A program made the position numbers and the translations under genes. Shown here one piece after another: positions 43,943-53,197 of a stretch of DNA of 64,000 nucleotides. The stretch's first letter is position 1; the number at the start of each line of letters is the position of its first letter. The DNA lies in NCBI RefSeq assembly GCF_009754945.1, contig NZ_WPIN01000015.1, positions 62,001 to 126,000 on the forward strand. The letters run 5' to 3'. The DNA is from Spirosoma arboris. Its GTDB lineage: Bacteria > Bacteroidota > Bacteroidia > Cytophagales > Spirosomataceae. The notes under the pieces are model-generated. The model searched no databases. It had not been told where the DNA came from and saw only the letters and a program-made list of their open reading frames with translations.

Positions 43943-44013
43943 ATGAATGATGAATAATGAATGATGAATTATTACCAGTTGGAACAATTCATCATTCATT
44001 ATTCATCATTCAT
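43943..44013. repeat. perfect 28-bp inverted repeat with TGAATGATGAA arms
   Basis: The arms at 43943-43970 and 43986-44013 are exact reverse complements. It lies between two codirectional genes, 8 bp before the accA start, so it may affect translation of accA as well as termination. Confidence 0.9.
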
Positions 44014-44021
44014 CATTATAC

Positions 44022-44975
44022 ATGAGAACATACCTCGATTTTGAAAAACCCATTGCTGACCTCGAAGCGCGGCTGGAAGAGACGAAAAAATTGGCTCAGA
44101 CCAGTAATGTTGACGTGAGCGAAGCGGTTGCCATTCTTGAACAGAGCATTGATAAGCTTCGGCATGAGATTTTTCAAAACCTCACCCGTTGGCAGCGTGT
44201 TCAGTTGTCGCGCCATCCTGATCGACCTTATACCCTCGATTATATTTCTCTGATGTGTGATCAGTTCATCGAACTGCACGGTGACCGTACCGTTCGCGAT
44301 GATCCGGCGATGGTGGGCGGATTTTGTGAGCTAGGCGATCAAACGGTGATGATTATTGGGCAGCAAAAAGGACGTAACACAAAACAACGGCAATATAGAA
44401 ACTTCGGGATGCCGAATCCTGAAGGTTATCGCAAAGCTCTGCGTTTGATGAAACTGGCCGAAAAATTTAACAAACCTATAATTACGCTGATTGATACGCC
44501 AGGTGCTTATCCAGGTTTAGAAGCCGAAGAACGGGGCCAGGGCGAAGCTATTGCCCGAAACCTGAAAGAGATGTTTATGCTGACGGTTCCAGTTATCTGC
44601 ATCGTCATTGGTGAAGGGGCGTCGGGCGGAGCATTGGGGATTGCCATTGGTGATAAGGTATTTATGCTTGAAAACACCTGGTATTCGGTTATCTCGCCCG
44701 AAAACTGCTCGACTATTCTCTGGCGGAGCTGGAATTTCAAGGAACAGGCTGCCGAAGCGATGAAGCTAACGGCCCGTGATATGAAATTGAATAAACTGGT
44801 TGATGAGATCGTAGAGGAACCGCTCGGTGGTGCACATAACGATCATCAGGAAATGGCGAACCATCTGAAAGATGTAATTCTCAACGCTTTAGCGGAACTA
44901 AATGCGATTGATCCACAAGAGCGAATCAATCAACGGATTGAAAAGTTCTGTGATATGGGTGTTGTGATAGAATAA
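44022..44975 (+). CDS. accA: acetyl-CoA carboxylase, carboxyltransferase subunit alpha
   Basis: The 317-residue product begins L-D-F-E-K-P-I-A-D-L-E-A-R. It carries the carboxyltransferase core D-T-P-G-A-Y-P-G-L-E-A-E-E-R-G-Q, V-I-G-E-G-A-S-G-G-A-L-G-I and the C-S-T-I-L-W-R-S-W block. With AccD it moves carboxyl groups from carboxybiotin to acetyl-CoA, giving malonyl-CoA for fatty-acid synthesis. accD is elsewhere. A strong bidirectional terminator follows. Confidence 0.97.
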   Translation: MRTYLDFEKPIADLEARLEETKKLAQTSNVDVSEAVAILEQSIDKLRHEIFQNLTRWQRVQLSRHPDRPYTLDYISLMCDQFIELHGDRTVRDDPAMVGGFCELGDQTVMIIGQQKGRNTKQRQYRNFGMPNPEGYRKALRLMKLAEKFNKPIITLIDTPGAYPGLEAEERGQGEAIARNLKEMFMLTVPVICIVIGEGASGGALGIAIGDKVFMLENTWYSVISPENCSTILWRSWNFKEQAAEAMKLTARDMKLNKLVDEIVEEPLGGAHNDHQEMANHLKDVILNALAELNAIDPQERINQRIEKFCDMGVVIE

Positions 44976-45006
44976 TCTTCAAGTTCAGGTTTCGGCTTGG
45001 GCCGTA

Positions 45007-45059
45007 TTAGCGTTAAAAAAGCCACTAGAAATTATTTCTAGTGGCTTTTTTAACGCTAA
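45007..45059. terminator. bidirectional terminator with 25-bp stem
   Basis: TTAGCGTTAAAAAAGCCACT-type arms (45007-45031 and 45035-45059) form a perfect 25-bp stem with internal T and A runs in both orientations, between accA and ssb. Confidence 0.9.
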
Positions 45060-45092
45060 TCTCCTTCGCTGGCATTTCGATTATTAGCCATT

Positions 45093-45446
45093 TCATTCGT
45101 CAACAGTAGCATCAGTTCGTCTGTCCAACATGATGAGCTGGTCGGCTACGATTTCGGTTATGTAGCGATTTTTGCCTTCTTTGTCCTCAAACTGACGGGT
45201 TTTTAATTTTCCCTCCAAATACACTAAACTGCCTTTTTGTAGGTATTTATAAGCTACTTCGGCTAGGCCTCGCCACAATACGATGTTGTGCCATTCGGTA
45301 GTTGACTGAGTTTGTCCTTTGTCATCTTTAAAGGATTCTGTGGTAGCCAGCGAGAATTTTGTGACACTAATAGTACCTTCCAGTTGCTGAATTTCCGGGT
45401 CTTTACCCAGGTTGCCAATTAATGTTACTTTGTTTAGTCCTTTCAT
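45093..45446 (-). CDS. ssb: single-stranded DNA-binding protein without the acidic tip
   Basis: The 117-residue OB-fold protein has N-K-V-T-L-I-G-N-L-G-K-D-P-E-I, W-H-N-I-V-L-W and Y-L-E-G-K-L-K-T-R-Q-F. It ends at L-I-M-L-D-R-R-T-D-A-T-V-D-E, directly after the OB domain. The flexible tail and the D-D-I-P-F tip that recruit replication and repair partners are absent. It is therefore probably a secondary SSB, used for example in repair or DNA uptake. Confidence 0.92.
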   Translation of the reverse strand: MKGLNKVTLIGNLGKDPEIQQLEGTISVTKFSLATTESFKDDKGQTQSTTEWHNIVLWRGLAEVAYKYLQKGSLVYLEGKLKTRQFEDKEGKNRYITEIVADQLIMLDRRTDATVDE

Positions 45447-45624
45447 TCGTTTAGGGTTTATTCGCCTGGCGAGACTTATTTGCTCGACTTCAGATGATTG
45501 TTTAGGGTTGGAAAATGTTAACCATTCTCAGATGAAATAGTCTCCTAATAGTAACAATAGTTTACTTATTGCGAAAATGAATGCTAAAATGAGTAATGCC
45601 CATTCGCTTGCTACTTTAAGAAGT

Positions 45625-46290
45625 ATGACTACAATTTATCGATCTCTGCTTTTCCTACTAACAGCTGGATTGCTCGCTATGAGCGCAGCTAAGCCTACCC
45701 GAGTTATCTTCTTTGGGGACTCCATTACCCAGGCTGGAGTTAATCCTGGTGGTTATATCGACCGCCTGAAAAAGATGATGCCGGCCGATCAGTTTGAACT
45801 AATTGGTGCGGGAATTGGTGGGAATAAAATTTATGATTTGTTCCTGAGAATGGACGACGATGTGCTGGCCAAACAGCCTGATGTCGTAGTGATTTGGGTA
45901 GGTGTTAATGATGTCTGGCATAAAGCCACTTCTGGTACGGGTACGGACCCCGACAAGTTTACAAGGTTCTACGATGCTGTTATAAAGAAACTAAAGGCTG
46001 CTAATATTCGGGTAGTACTTTGTACACCAGCGGCTATTGGTGAAAAAACGGATATGACCAACCAGCAGGATGGTGACTTGAATCAATACAGCCAGTTTAT
46101 TCGGGATATTGCCAAACGCCAGGATTTACCGTTGGTGGATTTACGCAAAGCATTTTTGGAGTACGACCTGAAGAGCAATCCTGAGAATAAAGACCGGGGT
46201 ATCCTAACTACCGACCGCGTTCACCTCAACGAAGCGGGTAATCAGTTTGTAGCCGAGCAGATGCAGAAAGTGCTAACGGCTGGGAAATAG
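45625..46290 (+). CDS. exported SGNH/GDSL-family hydrolase
   Basis: I prefer the ATG at 45625, which gives a compact signal peptide; the frame is open from another ATG at 45577. About 221 residues: Ser33 in F-F-G-D-S-I-T-Q, Gly in the G-A-G-I-G-G-N segment, Asn in W-V-G-V-N-D-V-W and the terminal pair D-R-V-H-L-N-E. This is the SGNH esterase/lipase fold, probably acting on acylated glycans. No operon partner. Confidence 0.88.
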   Translation: MTTIYRSLLFLLTAGLLAMSAAKPTRVIFFGDSITQAGVNPGGYIDRLKKMMPADQFELIGAGIGGNKIYDLFLRMDDDVLAKQPDVVVIWVGVNDVWHKATSGTGTDPDKFTRFYDAVIKKLKAANIRVVLCTPAAIGEKTDMTNQQDGDLNQYSQFIRDIAKRQDLPLVDLRKAFLEYDLKSNPENKDRGILTTDRVHLNEAGNQFVAEQMQKVLTAGK

Positions 46291-46313
46291 TAGAGGTTAA
46301 GATTAAACTTGTC

Positions 46314-46350
46314 AATGTCCTGAAGAATAACGATTCTTCAGGACATTTTT
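46314..46350 (+). terminator. intrinsic terminator of the SGNH hydrolase gene
   Basis: AATGTCCTGAAGAAT (46314-46328) pairs with ATTCTTCAGGACATT (46333-46347) around a 4-nt loop and is followed by T residues. Confidence 0.92.
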
Positions 46351-46386
46351 CGTAGATGCTGATTTCTGTTTGGCGCATCCATAGGC

Positions 46387-46417
46387 ATAAAAAAGCCCCG
46401 AATAAAATTCGAGGCTG
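46387..46417 (-). terminator. intrinsic terminator of the DEAD-box helicase gene
   Basis: On the minus strand AGCCTCGAAT and ATTCGGGGCT form the stem, followed by six T residues. Confidence 0.85.
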
Positions 46418-46422
46418 CACTA

Positions 46423-47889
46423 TTAATAATTTTTATCGGGATTAGAGTTGCTGAAGCGACTGTTACTAGTGCCTCGGCTAGGGCGTTCCGTATTAGTACC
46501 AGGACGATTTGGTTTGGGACTACCACCATCACGTCGGAAAGACCCGTTTCGATCCTGATTCGCAGGTCGGCTTTGATTGCTTTGTGACTGACCTCCATTG
46601 GATGAATCGGCTTGGCGACTACCACCATCACGTCGGAAAGATCCCTGATTGGATGAGCCATTTGGACGACCACCGCCCCCATGGCGATTTCCATTACGAT
46701 TTTGCCCCTGGCGTTGCGCTGGCACAGGCGTAACGGCTGCCGTGGCTATGTCTAACACGTAAGGATGATTGTCAATAACTGGAACGCGTTTGCCAATCAA
46801 CTTATGAATGTCACGCAAAAAATCGGTTTCTTCTGCATCACAGAACGATAGTGCAATACCATCATGCCCGGCTCGCCCAGTCCGACCAATACGGTGAACG
46901 TAGGTTTCAGGAATATTGGGCAACTCATAGTTGATCACGTGCGAGAGCTCATCGACATCAATACCACGTGCTGCAATATCTGTTGCCACAAGCACCCGTG
47001 TCTCCCGGCTTTTGAAATTCGAGAGCGCTCGTTGGCGGGCATTTTGTGACTTATTGCCGTGAATGGCCTCTGCCCCAATACCGGCCTTCAGAAGATCTTT
47101 AACAACTTTATCAGCACCATGCTTGGTTCGGGCAAAAACCAGCGCTGATTTTATTTTCTGATCATTCAGGATGTGCACAAGCAATTTGCGCTTGTCTTCG
47201 CGTCCAACGAAATACATCGCCTGTTGAATTGTATCAGCTGTTGAGGAGACCGGCGTCACTTCAACCTTGGCCGGATTACGCAAAATTGTATCGGCCAGTT
47301 TAGCTACATCAGGAGGCATGGTCGCAGAGAAAAACAGCGACTGCCGACGTTCGGGCAATTTAGTGATGACTTTCTTAACGTCATGGATGAACCCCATATC
47401 GAGCATTCGATCGGCCTCGTCAAGGACAAAAAACTGCACATCGCGAAGCGATACAAAGCCTTGATTCATTAAGTCAAGTAGGCGACCAGGGGTTGCAATC
47501 AGGATATCAACACCCGCTTTAAGGGAGTTTACTTGTGCATGTTGTGAAACACCACCAAAAATAACCGTATGGCGTAAGTTTAGGTGACGACCATATGCCG
47601 CGAAGCTTTCGGCGATCTGGATGGCTAACTCACGTGTTGGAGTCATAACCAGCGTTTTGATTCGCCGAGGACCGTTAGGTGTTTTACTACGTTCTTCGTT
47701 CAGCAGTTGTAGAATCGGAATAGCAAAAGCAGCAGTTTTACCTGTTCCGGTCTGGGCGCAACCCAATAAATCCCGGCGGCTCAATAAAATTGGTATGGCT
47801 TGTTCCTGAATGGGGGTCGGAGTGGAGTATCCTTCTTCGGCAAGTGCTTTGAGGATAGGATCAATTAATGATAATTCGGAAAATTGCAT
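46423..47889 (-). CDS. DEAD-box RNA helicase with Arg/Gly-rich tail
   Basis: The 488-residue product has the Q motif (F-S-E-L-S-L-I-D-P-I), Walker A A-Q-T-G-T-G-K-T, V-L-D-E-A-D-R-M, S-A-T and H-R-I-G-R-T-G-R. From about residue 380 a low-complexity tail rich in R, G, N and S contains repeats of S-F-R-R-D-G-G-S and F-R-R-D-G-G. Such tails bind RNA, as in RhlE-type helicases of Bacteroidota. A role in cold adaptation or ribosome assembly is typical. It ends in an intrinsic terminator. Confidence 0.95.
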   Translation of the reverse strand: MQFSELSLIDPILKALAEEGYSTPTPIQEQAIPILLSRRDLLGCAQTGTGKTAAFAIPILQLLNEERSKTPNGPRRIKTLVMTPTRELAIQIAESFAAYGRHLNLRHTVIFGGVSQHAQVNSLKAGVDILIATPGRLLDLMNQGFVSLRDVQFFVLDEADRMLDMGFIHDVKKVITKLPERRQSLFFSATMPPDVAKLADTILRNPAKVEVTPVSSTADTIQQAMYFVGREDKRKLLVHILNDQKIKSALVFARTKHGADKVVKDLLKAGIGAEAIHGNKSQNARQRALSNFKSRETRVLVATDIAARGIDVDELSHVINYELPNIPETYVHRIGRTGRAGHDGIALSFCDAEETDFLRDIHKLIGKRVPVIDNHPYVLDIATAAVTPVPAQRQGQNRNGNRHGGGGRPNGSSNQGSFRRDGGSRQADSSNGGQSQSNQSRPANQDRNGSFRRDGGSPKPNRPGTNTERPSRGTSNSRFSNSNPDKNY

Positions 47890-48028
47890 GTGTTGGTTGG
47901 ACGTCGGCAGGCAGTGGAATAGGATATATAGTTTGGTCCAGCATCCAACGTCTTTGTAAAGTTATATGGCTATAACGGCGGTGTGGCAAATAAAGTGCCA
48001 TTTATTAGGGAAGTACAATTTATAAACA

Positions 48029-48063
48029 AAAGGCTGGCATCCTAGAGAAGTATGCCAGCCTTT
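48029..48063 (-). terminator. intrinsic terminator of the SDR gene
   Basis: AAAGGCTGGCAT (48029-48040) pairs with ATGCCAGCCTTT (48052-48063); read on the minus strand it is followed by a T-rich stretch. Confidence 0.85.
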
Positions 48064-48085
48064 ATCGTTAACTAAAATAGATACC

Positions 48086-48859
48086 CTAATCGTAAATACT
48101 GCCGGCAGTTTTTTCCACTAACCCTTTGGGTAACAACCAGGCCATGAATTTCCCCGCTTTATTTAGTAGCCCAGTTACCACTTCGGCTTTTCTGGCAAAC
48201 ATGGCGTCAACGGCTTGCTTGGCCACATCCTGAGGTGTCATATTTACTTTTTCTGCAGCCTTCCGTCCTTTTTCGCCAATCTGTGCCCGATCCACAAAGT
48301 TAGTGTCGGTGGAGCCGGGGCACACACAGGTGACTGATACAGACGATTTTCTGATCTCCTGATGGAGCCCCCGGCTAAACTGAAGCACAAACGCTTTAGA
48401 AGCCGAATATAAGCTAAGCCCAGGTACCGCCTGGTAAGCTGCCGAACTACCAATGTTGAGAATATAGGCTTTCGATTGTTGACGAAGCTGGGGAAGAAAC
48501 AGGTAACTCAATTCGACCAGGGCCGTCATATTTACCTGCATCATATCAATATGTTCAGCGAGGGCATGCTTCTCAAAAGGGCCACTCAAACCGTACCCAG
48601 CGTTATTTACCAGTATCTGAAGTGAATACTTTTTTTGGCTACACCAGTCATACACTTGCTGAGCAGCTCCTGTTTCGGCTAAGTCAATGGCCAGAAAGTC
48701 GGTTTTAATACCATAGTCTTTAGCTAGCTGCTGAGCGGCTTGTTGGAGCGACGAAACTGATCGGGCCACTAGCAGCAAATCGAACTTTTGGCGGGCTAAT
48801 TCGGTGGCAATAGCCAAACCAATACCCCGGCTGGCTCCGGTAATGAGGGCGTAAGCCAT
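48086..48859 (-). CDS. short-chain dehydrogenase/reductase
   Basis: The 257-residue classical SDR has the cofactor motif T-G-A-S-R-G-I-G (7-14), N-N-A-G-Y-G (about 85-90), the catalytic Ser at about 138 and Y-x-x-x-K at Tyr151/Lys155. Arg33 in V-A-R-S suggests a preference for NADP(H). The substrate cannot be inferred. Codirectional with the PhyH gene, with an imperfect hairpin between. Confidence 0.92.
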   Translation of the reverse strand: MAYALITGASRGIGLAIATELARQKFDLLLVARSVSSLQQAAQQLAKDYGIKTDFLAIDLAETGAAQQVYDWCSQKKYSLQILVNNAGYGLSGPFEKHALAEHIDMMQVNMTALVELSYLFLPQLRQQSKAYILNIGSSAAYQAVPGLSLYSASKAFVLQFSRGLHQEIRKSSVSVTCVCPGSTDTNFVDRAQIGEKGRKAAEKVNMTPQDVAKQAVDAMFARKAEVVTGLLNKAGKFMAWLLPKGLVEKTAGSIYD

Positions 48860-48895
48860 AAAACTGTAAGTTGTAAGTCGGGAAGGTAATAAGTG

Positions 48896-48940
48896 ATAAG
48901 TGGCTGACGCGAAAGTAATAGTCTTGCGTCAGCCACTTAC
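48896..48940. repeat. imperfect inverted repeat between SDR and PhyH genes
   Basis: AAGTGGCTGACGC (48898-48910) pairs with GCGTCAGCCACTT (48926-48938). Outer words GTAATAAGT and CTTATTAC (to about 48960) extend the symmetry. It lies between two genes read in the same direction. Confidence 0.75.
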
Positions 48941-48967
48941 CATTTAGAAACTTATTACTTACACCTG

Positions 48968-49783
48968 TTAGATGTTAACTTTCGAGATGAAGCGGTGGTA
49001 AAACGGCGTTTTGCTGTTCTCGTTTTTGGGCATGTACTTACCCGTAACGACTGGTACGTACATCACACGCCGACGGCTTGCCTCACCAACAAAGGGTGAC
49101 TGCTGTGCCCGGTGCCAAAGCCGACCATCATGCACTGACAGATCGCCTGCGTTGATATCGAATCCAATTTCGTGCTTGTCGGGATCGTTATCCACAAAAT
49201 ACTTTTTGCGGAACAACATTTTAAAGATACCCTGCTTATGCGTTCCCGGAATTACGCGTAGCCCACCGTTTTCGTAGGGAGTAGGGTTGAGATGAATGCC
49301 AACGTTGAGCATTGGCATAATGCGCTGACCAAGGAAAATATCGCGGGGGCTATCGGTATGCCAGCCCATCTGCGAGAATTTACTGTTTGGTGTGCGAACG
49401 TAGTGATTCAGAATAAGCCCGTCTTTCTCGATCTCGGCGATACGCCCTTCATATGGTTGAAGCAGATCAACGACAGCCTGAAGGCGCGGGTCTTGCAAAA
49501 ATTCGTGGAGTGCTTTACTGTACTGCGATAGGAAGCACATCCGCTGAATCATAGGATTACCATCCTCATCCTGACCGAATTTCAAGGGAACACCATTTAC
49601 TTTGTCGCGCCCTTCGGCCAGCCACTCTTTTTCAATTCGTTCAACTTCGCTGATAAAAAGCTTAACTGTTTCGGGTTCAATAAAGTTACGGAAGACAATA
49701 ACACCGTTTTTATTGAAAAACTGGCGTTGCTCCGGGGTAATTGTTTCGCCCAGTTTAAAGGGCGGCAAGTTTAATTTGCTCAT
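48968..49783 (-). CDS. phytanoyl-CoA dioxygenase (PhyH) family protein
   Basis: The 271-residue Fe(II)/2-oxoglutarate oxygenase fold has the iron ligands H-T-D in M-G-W-H-T-D-S-P-R-D, a distal His in D-G-R-L-W-H-R-A and an Arg (E-A-S-R-R-R) for 2-oxoglutarate. N-terminal Q-R-Q-F-F-N-K-N-G-V-I-V-F-R-N-F is a PhyH hallmark. Substrates in this family range from phytanoyl-CoA to secondary metabolites; the present one is unknown. Confidence 0.9.
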   Translation of the reverse strand: MSKLNLPPFKLGETITPEQRQFFNKNGVIVFRNFIEPETVKLFISEVERIEKEWLAEGRDKVNGVPLKFGQDEDGNPMIQRMCFLSQYSKALHEFLQDPRLQAVVDLLQPYEGRIAEIEKDGLILNHYVRTPNSKFSQMGWHTDSPRDIFLGQRIMPMLNVGIHLNPTPYENGGLRVIPGTHKQGIFKMLFRKKYFVDNDPDKHEIGFDINAGDLSVHDGRLWHRAQQSPFVGEASRRRVMYVPVVTGKYMPKNENSKTPFYHRFISKVNI

Positions 49784-49962
49784 ATCGGTGGTTTACAAAT
49801 CGGAAGTTCCGTAGTTGATGCCAACCGGCGACCGCACTTTGATTAAATAGGCGCAGTCTTAATCGGTTTATTAAAAGCCCAAATCTACGAAATTTACAAT
49901 TTTAGGATTACTTTGCCGCAATTTAATTAATACGACTTTAATTAACGGTTATTCAAGTTACT

Positions 49963-51105
49963 GTGTCTGTTTTACTTGATAAAAGGTTGGTTTTGCTGTT
50001 AATCAGCTTATTAATGGGTATTTGTGATACTCTATTGGCTCAATCGGATAGTATTCCCGTGCCTCGCGAACCTATACCCAATCAACTTCTGCGAACGCGA
50101 AATACGCTAATTTTACCATTAGTCGCCCGCTCTATTGAAACAGATTGGTCGATTGGTTTAGCTGGTTCATTTACATTTCGGTTTAGTCATACGGATACAC
50201 TCACGACACGAACATCAAATACGCAGGCATTAGCGCTCTACTCACTTCGGAAACAATTTATTGCGGCCGTAAACGGAACCACATATTTCCCCGGCGAACG
50301 AATTATTCTGAATCATCAACTTTCGTACAGTTATTTCCCCGATAAATTTTGGGGTTTAGGTAAAGATGCTCCCAATAAAAATGAAGAATCCTATACCTTC
50401 AAGCAATATTATGTTTATCTGCATTTTCAGCGAAAGCTAAAAGAGCGTGTTTTTGCCGGATTAGTTTATGAATACCAGCGGTTGCTGAGTATCGACTATC
50501 AACCAGGTAAACTTTTCGATCAGTTAGCCGTGCCGGGACGTTATCCATACCATATTTCGGGAGCAGGATTAAGTCTTACCTATGATTCACGTAACAATGC
50601 GTTTGCTCCCGACCAAGGTGGGTTTTTGCAGATATATTTCAACCACTTTGCTCCCTTGTTTGGTTCCAATTTTCGTTATACAAACTATGTAATTGACTTT
50701 CGGCGATTTATTCGGATTTACCGGCAGCAGGTGATGGCCATACAAGCTTATGGATTTTTTAACTCAGGCGATGTGCCGCTACGGAGCCTGGCCAGTTTTG
50801 GTGGGTCGAATAGCATGAGAGGTTTCTACGATGGTCGATTTAGAAGTAAAAATCAGGTCGTTGCTCAAATTGAGTACCGAATCCCGTTGTTCTGGCGATT
50901 GGGTGCAGTCGGTTTCTTTGGTGTTGGAAATGTAGGCGACAGGATGAGTGATCTGAATTTCCAGGAAATCAAATACTCGGCGGGTGGGGGAGTGCGCGTG
51001 GCACTGAACAAGAAAGAACGATTAAATCTCCGCGTAGACTATGGTTGGGGACTGGGACAGAGCCTATCGAACGGATTGTATTTTCAATTAGGCGAAGCGT
51101 TTTAA
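49963..51105 (+). CDS. POTRA-less Omp85-type outer-membrane barrel protein
   Basis: The 380-residue product uses a GTG start and has a signal peptide (L-L-A-Q). The mature protein is almost entirely beta-barrel strands and shows the Omp85 lid motif G-G-S-N-S-M-R-G-F-Y-D-G-R-F. No POTRA domain is seen. It is homologous in layout to the gene at 52067, with a PAP2 gene between the two. Possibly involved in transport of a surface lipid or polymer. Confidence 0.8.
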   Translation: MSVLLDKRLVLLLISLLMGICDTLLAQSDSIPVPREPIPNQLLRTRNTLILPLVARSIETDWSIGLAGSFTFRFSHTDTLTTRTSNTQALALYSLRKQFIAAVNGTTYFPGERIILNHQLSYSYFPDKFWGLGKDAPNKNEESYTFKQYYVYLHFQRKLKERVFAGLVYEYQRLLSIDYQPGKLFDQLAVPGRYPYHISGAGLSLTYDSRNNAFAPDQGGFLQIYFNHFAPLFGSNFRYTNYVIDFRRFIRIYRQQVMAIQAYGFFNSGDVPLRSLASFGGSNSMRGFYDGRFRSKNQVVAQIEYRIPLFWRLGAVGFFGVGNVGDRMSDLNFQEIKYSAGGGVRVALNKKERLNLRVDYGWGLGQSLSNGLYFQLGEAF

Positions 51106-51115
51106 CTTTGTTTCA

Positions 51116-51169
51116 GGTTCAATGTTTCAAGTTCCAGGTTACTTGACTCCGAACCAGGAACTTGAAACA
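51116..51169. repeat. imperfect hairpin carrying the GGTTCAATGTTTCA word
   Basis: GTTTCAAGTTCCAGGTT (51124-51140) pairs with 51152-51169 apart from one mismatch. The left flank contains the dispersed word found at 3895-3914 and 4793-4812. It lies between converging genes. Confidence 0.75.
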
Positions 51170-51177
51170 ATCAAACA

Positions 51178-51834
51178 TTACTTTTCTTCATTCCAGCCAC
51201 TGAGCGCCAGCCATTTTCCAAGCCGGTAAAGTGGATAGGTGAAGGCAAAAGCGCCCAGCACATCGATCGTATAATGCACGTGTTGCACGAGTAATAAACT
51301 CCCAACCAGCAGCGATCCTAAAAAGACCCAAAGTCGATCCCACCAACCACGCAGGCAAAGAAATATCAGGAAAATGGTTGACGTATGCCCTGAATAAAAT
51401 AGGTCTTTAGTAATATAAACCTTGCCGTAGAATGCATTGGTGATTGGATCAATCATCGGTATCAGACCAACGGGTGGATTGAGCGGGAACAGGCTAATAC
51501 TGAGCATGCGCGTCAGAGTGATGATGACATAGCTGTAGATGAACATCATAAAGACCGCCGGACTGCGTCGGGCGCGAATGAGTATTAATAAGCCAGCCGC
51601 CCAGATTACGCCAAAAATAATCAACGATACGTCGTAAGGAGGAAGTTGAGCAACGACCCAATCGTTTAGAACGGGACCCGTGTGCTGTTCTATCGTGTGG
51701 AAAAAGTAAGGAAATGTTGCCAGCAAGGTGATAATGCCAACCATACCGATAGTAAATTTTCGGCGGAATATGGGTGATTGCCAGGCGGCTTGCCAAACTA
51801 AATTGCCAGTTGGATCAGGTGTAAGAAGTGACAT
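51178..51834 (-). CDS. PAP2-family (PAP2_C) membrane protein
   Basis: The 218-residue product has five or six hydrophobic segments and the motifs Y-S-G-H-T-S and H-V-H-Y-T-I-D-V, the C-terminal catalytic half of the PAP2/sphingomyelin-synthase-like fold. It lacks an obvious K-x6-R-P box. Such proteins transfer or remove phosphate head groups of lipids. It lies between two outer-membrane barrel genes, convergent with the left one. Confidence 0.82.
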   Translation of the reverse strand: MSLLTPDPTGNLVWQAAWQSPIFRRKFTIGMVGIITLLATFPYFFHTIEQHTGPVLNDWVVAQLPPYDVSLIIFGVIWAAGLLILIRARRSPAVFMMFIYSYVIITLTRMLSISLFPLNPPVGLIPMIDPITNAFYGKVYITKDLFYSGHTSTIFLIFLCLRGWWDRLWVFLGSLLVGSLLLVQHVHYTIDVLGAFAFTYPLYRLGKWLALSGWNEEK

Positions 51835-52066
51835 GTATTACTGTAAAAGGGCGCAAATTTACGAAGTAGACGGATATTCTGATTGTCTTATCTTAAATGA
51901 ACCTTACTATTCATAAATAGTTAGTTGGTTAAATGATATTATTGAGCGATATATTCGTAATATTATCGTTTATAACGAATCTGATTCAGCACTCCACATC
52001 GTATTTGTAAAGGTTGGAAAAACATAATCTGTAAACGATATCTATTACTTTGGACGTGCCTTTCTA

Positions 52067-53179
52067 ATGCGCTATTGCTTGGGTTGGATTGGGTTCCTTT
52101 TTCTACCATTTTTAGGGGTAGGGCATTCAATTTCGTTTCACTCAGATCAGGCTATATCGGTTGCCGATACAGCGAAAGAATCTCACCACCGGTTTCAGAT
52201 TATTCCGTTACCAGTTGTTTTCTATACGCCCGAAACCAAGATTGCTTATGGCGTTTTGGGTGTGTGTTTGTTTCGGACAGATAGCACAGCGCGCACTTCA
52301 AACGTAGATTTTGCCATTATTCACACGCAGAATGCCCAAACGGTCGTTGAACCAACCTATACGATTTTTACGAAGGAGGAAAAATACCTGATTCGTGGTA
52401 TGCTTCTCTTTACGAAATTCCCTGAGTTGTACTATGGCATTGGCCCAGGAACGACCGATGATGAGGAAGAGCTTATTTCGTACAAAAGCTTACGCGCCTA
52501 CAATCGATTTCTGCGAAAGGTGAAACCAGGCTGGTTTGTGGGTATTCAGCAGCAGTATTTTAAAACATTTGATATCACTCGTTCGTCAGACAGGCAGGTA
52601 CCTGCACAGACATTGATCGGTGATCTGGGTAGTGTCGTGAACGGAATAGGTATTGCCAGTTTAGTCGATACCCGAGATAATATTTATTCGCCAGTTAGAG
52701 GTTGGTATGCGGATGTGTCATTTATGGAGTACGGTCAGTTGCTTGGTAGTGAATTCGGATTCACAAATTATCTGTTCGACATTCGCCATTACCGATCCCT
52801 GACGCCCAATACTGTGCTGGCTGGACAATTTTATCTAAACCTGAACATTGGCGAGGTGCCCTTTAAACAAGCGGCTACTCTGGGCGGATCGTCTTTACTT
52901 CGGGGCTATTACAACGGTCGTTACCGGGATAATAACGCAGTCATTATGCAGGCTGAATTGCGGCAACGACTTATCGGTCGAGTAGGTGGAGTCATATTTG
53001 CAGGCGTGGGCGACGTAGCACACAAACCCAGCGAATTTGAGATAAGAGATCTGAAACCAACAGGCGGATTAGGTCTTCGGTACCTCATTAGTCGGAAAGA
53101 ACATCTGAATGTTCGCTTCGATGCCGCCGTGGGAAATCATACCCATGGCTTTTACGTCAATATCTCGGAAGCGTTTTAA
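52067..53179 (+). CDS. POTRA-less Omp85-type outer-membrane barrel protein (paralogue of 49963)
   Basis: The 370-residue product has an SPI-type N-terminus (L-F-L-P-F-L-G-V-G-H-S). The mature part has barrel strands with the lid motif G-G-S-S-L-L-R-G-Y-Y-N-G-R-Y, plus Q-A-E-L-R-Q-R. The C-terminal strand ends in G-F-Y-V-N-I-S-E-A-F, the aromatic ending expected for BAM recognition; the 49963 protein ends similarly (G-E-A-F). Function unknown. Confidence 0.8.
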   Translation: MRYCLGWIGFLFLPFLGVGHSISFHSDQAISVADTAKESHHRFQIIPLPVVFYTPETKIAYGVLGVCLFRTDSTARTSNVDFAIIHTQNAQTVVEPTYTIFTKEEKYLIRGMLLFTKFPELYYGIGPGTTDDEEELISYKSLRAYNRFLRKVKPGWFVGIQQQYFKTFDITRSSDRQVPAQTLIGDLGSVVNGIGIASLVDTRDNIYSPVRGWYADVSFMEYGQLLGSEFGFTNYLFDIRHYRSLTPNTVLAGQFYLNLNIGEVPFKQAATLGGSSLLRGYYNGRYRDNNAVIMQAELRQRLIGRVGGVIFAGVGDVAHKPSEFEIRDLKPTGGLGLRYLISRKEHLNVRFDAAVGNHTHGFYVNISEAF

Positions 53180-53197
53180 GCTGGCAATCAATATAAG

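Noticed and set aside
46509..46733. Open frame on the plus strand over the helicase tail
   Set aside because: It is antisense to the repetitive Arg/Gly tail; the repeat pattern on the plus strand is a by-product.
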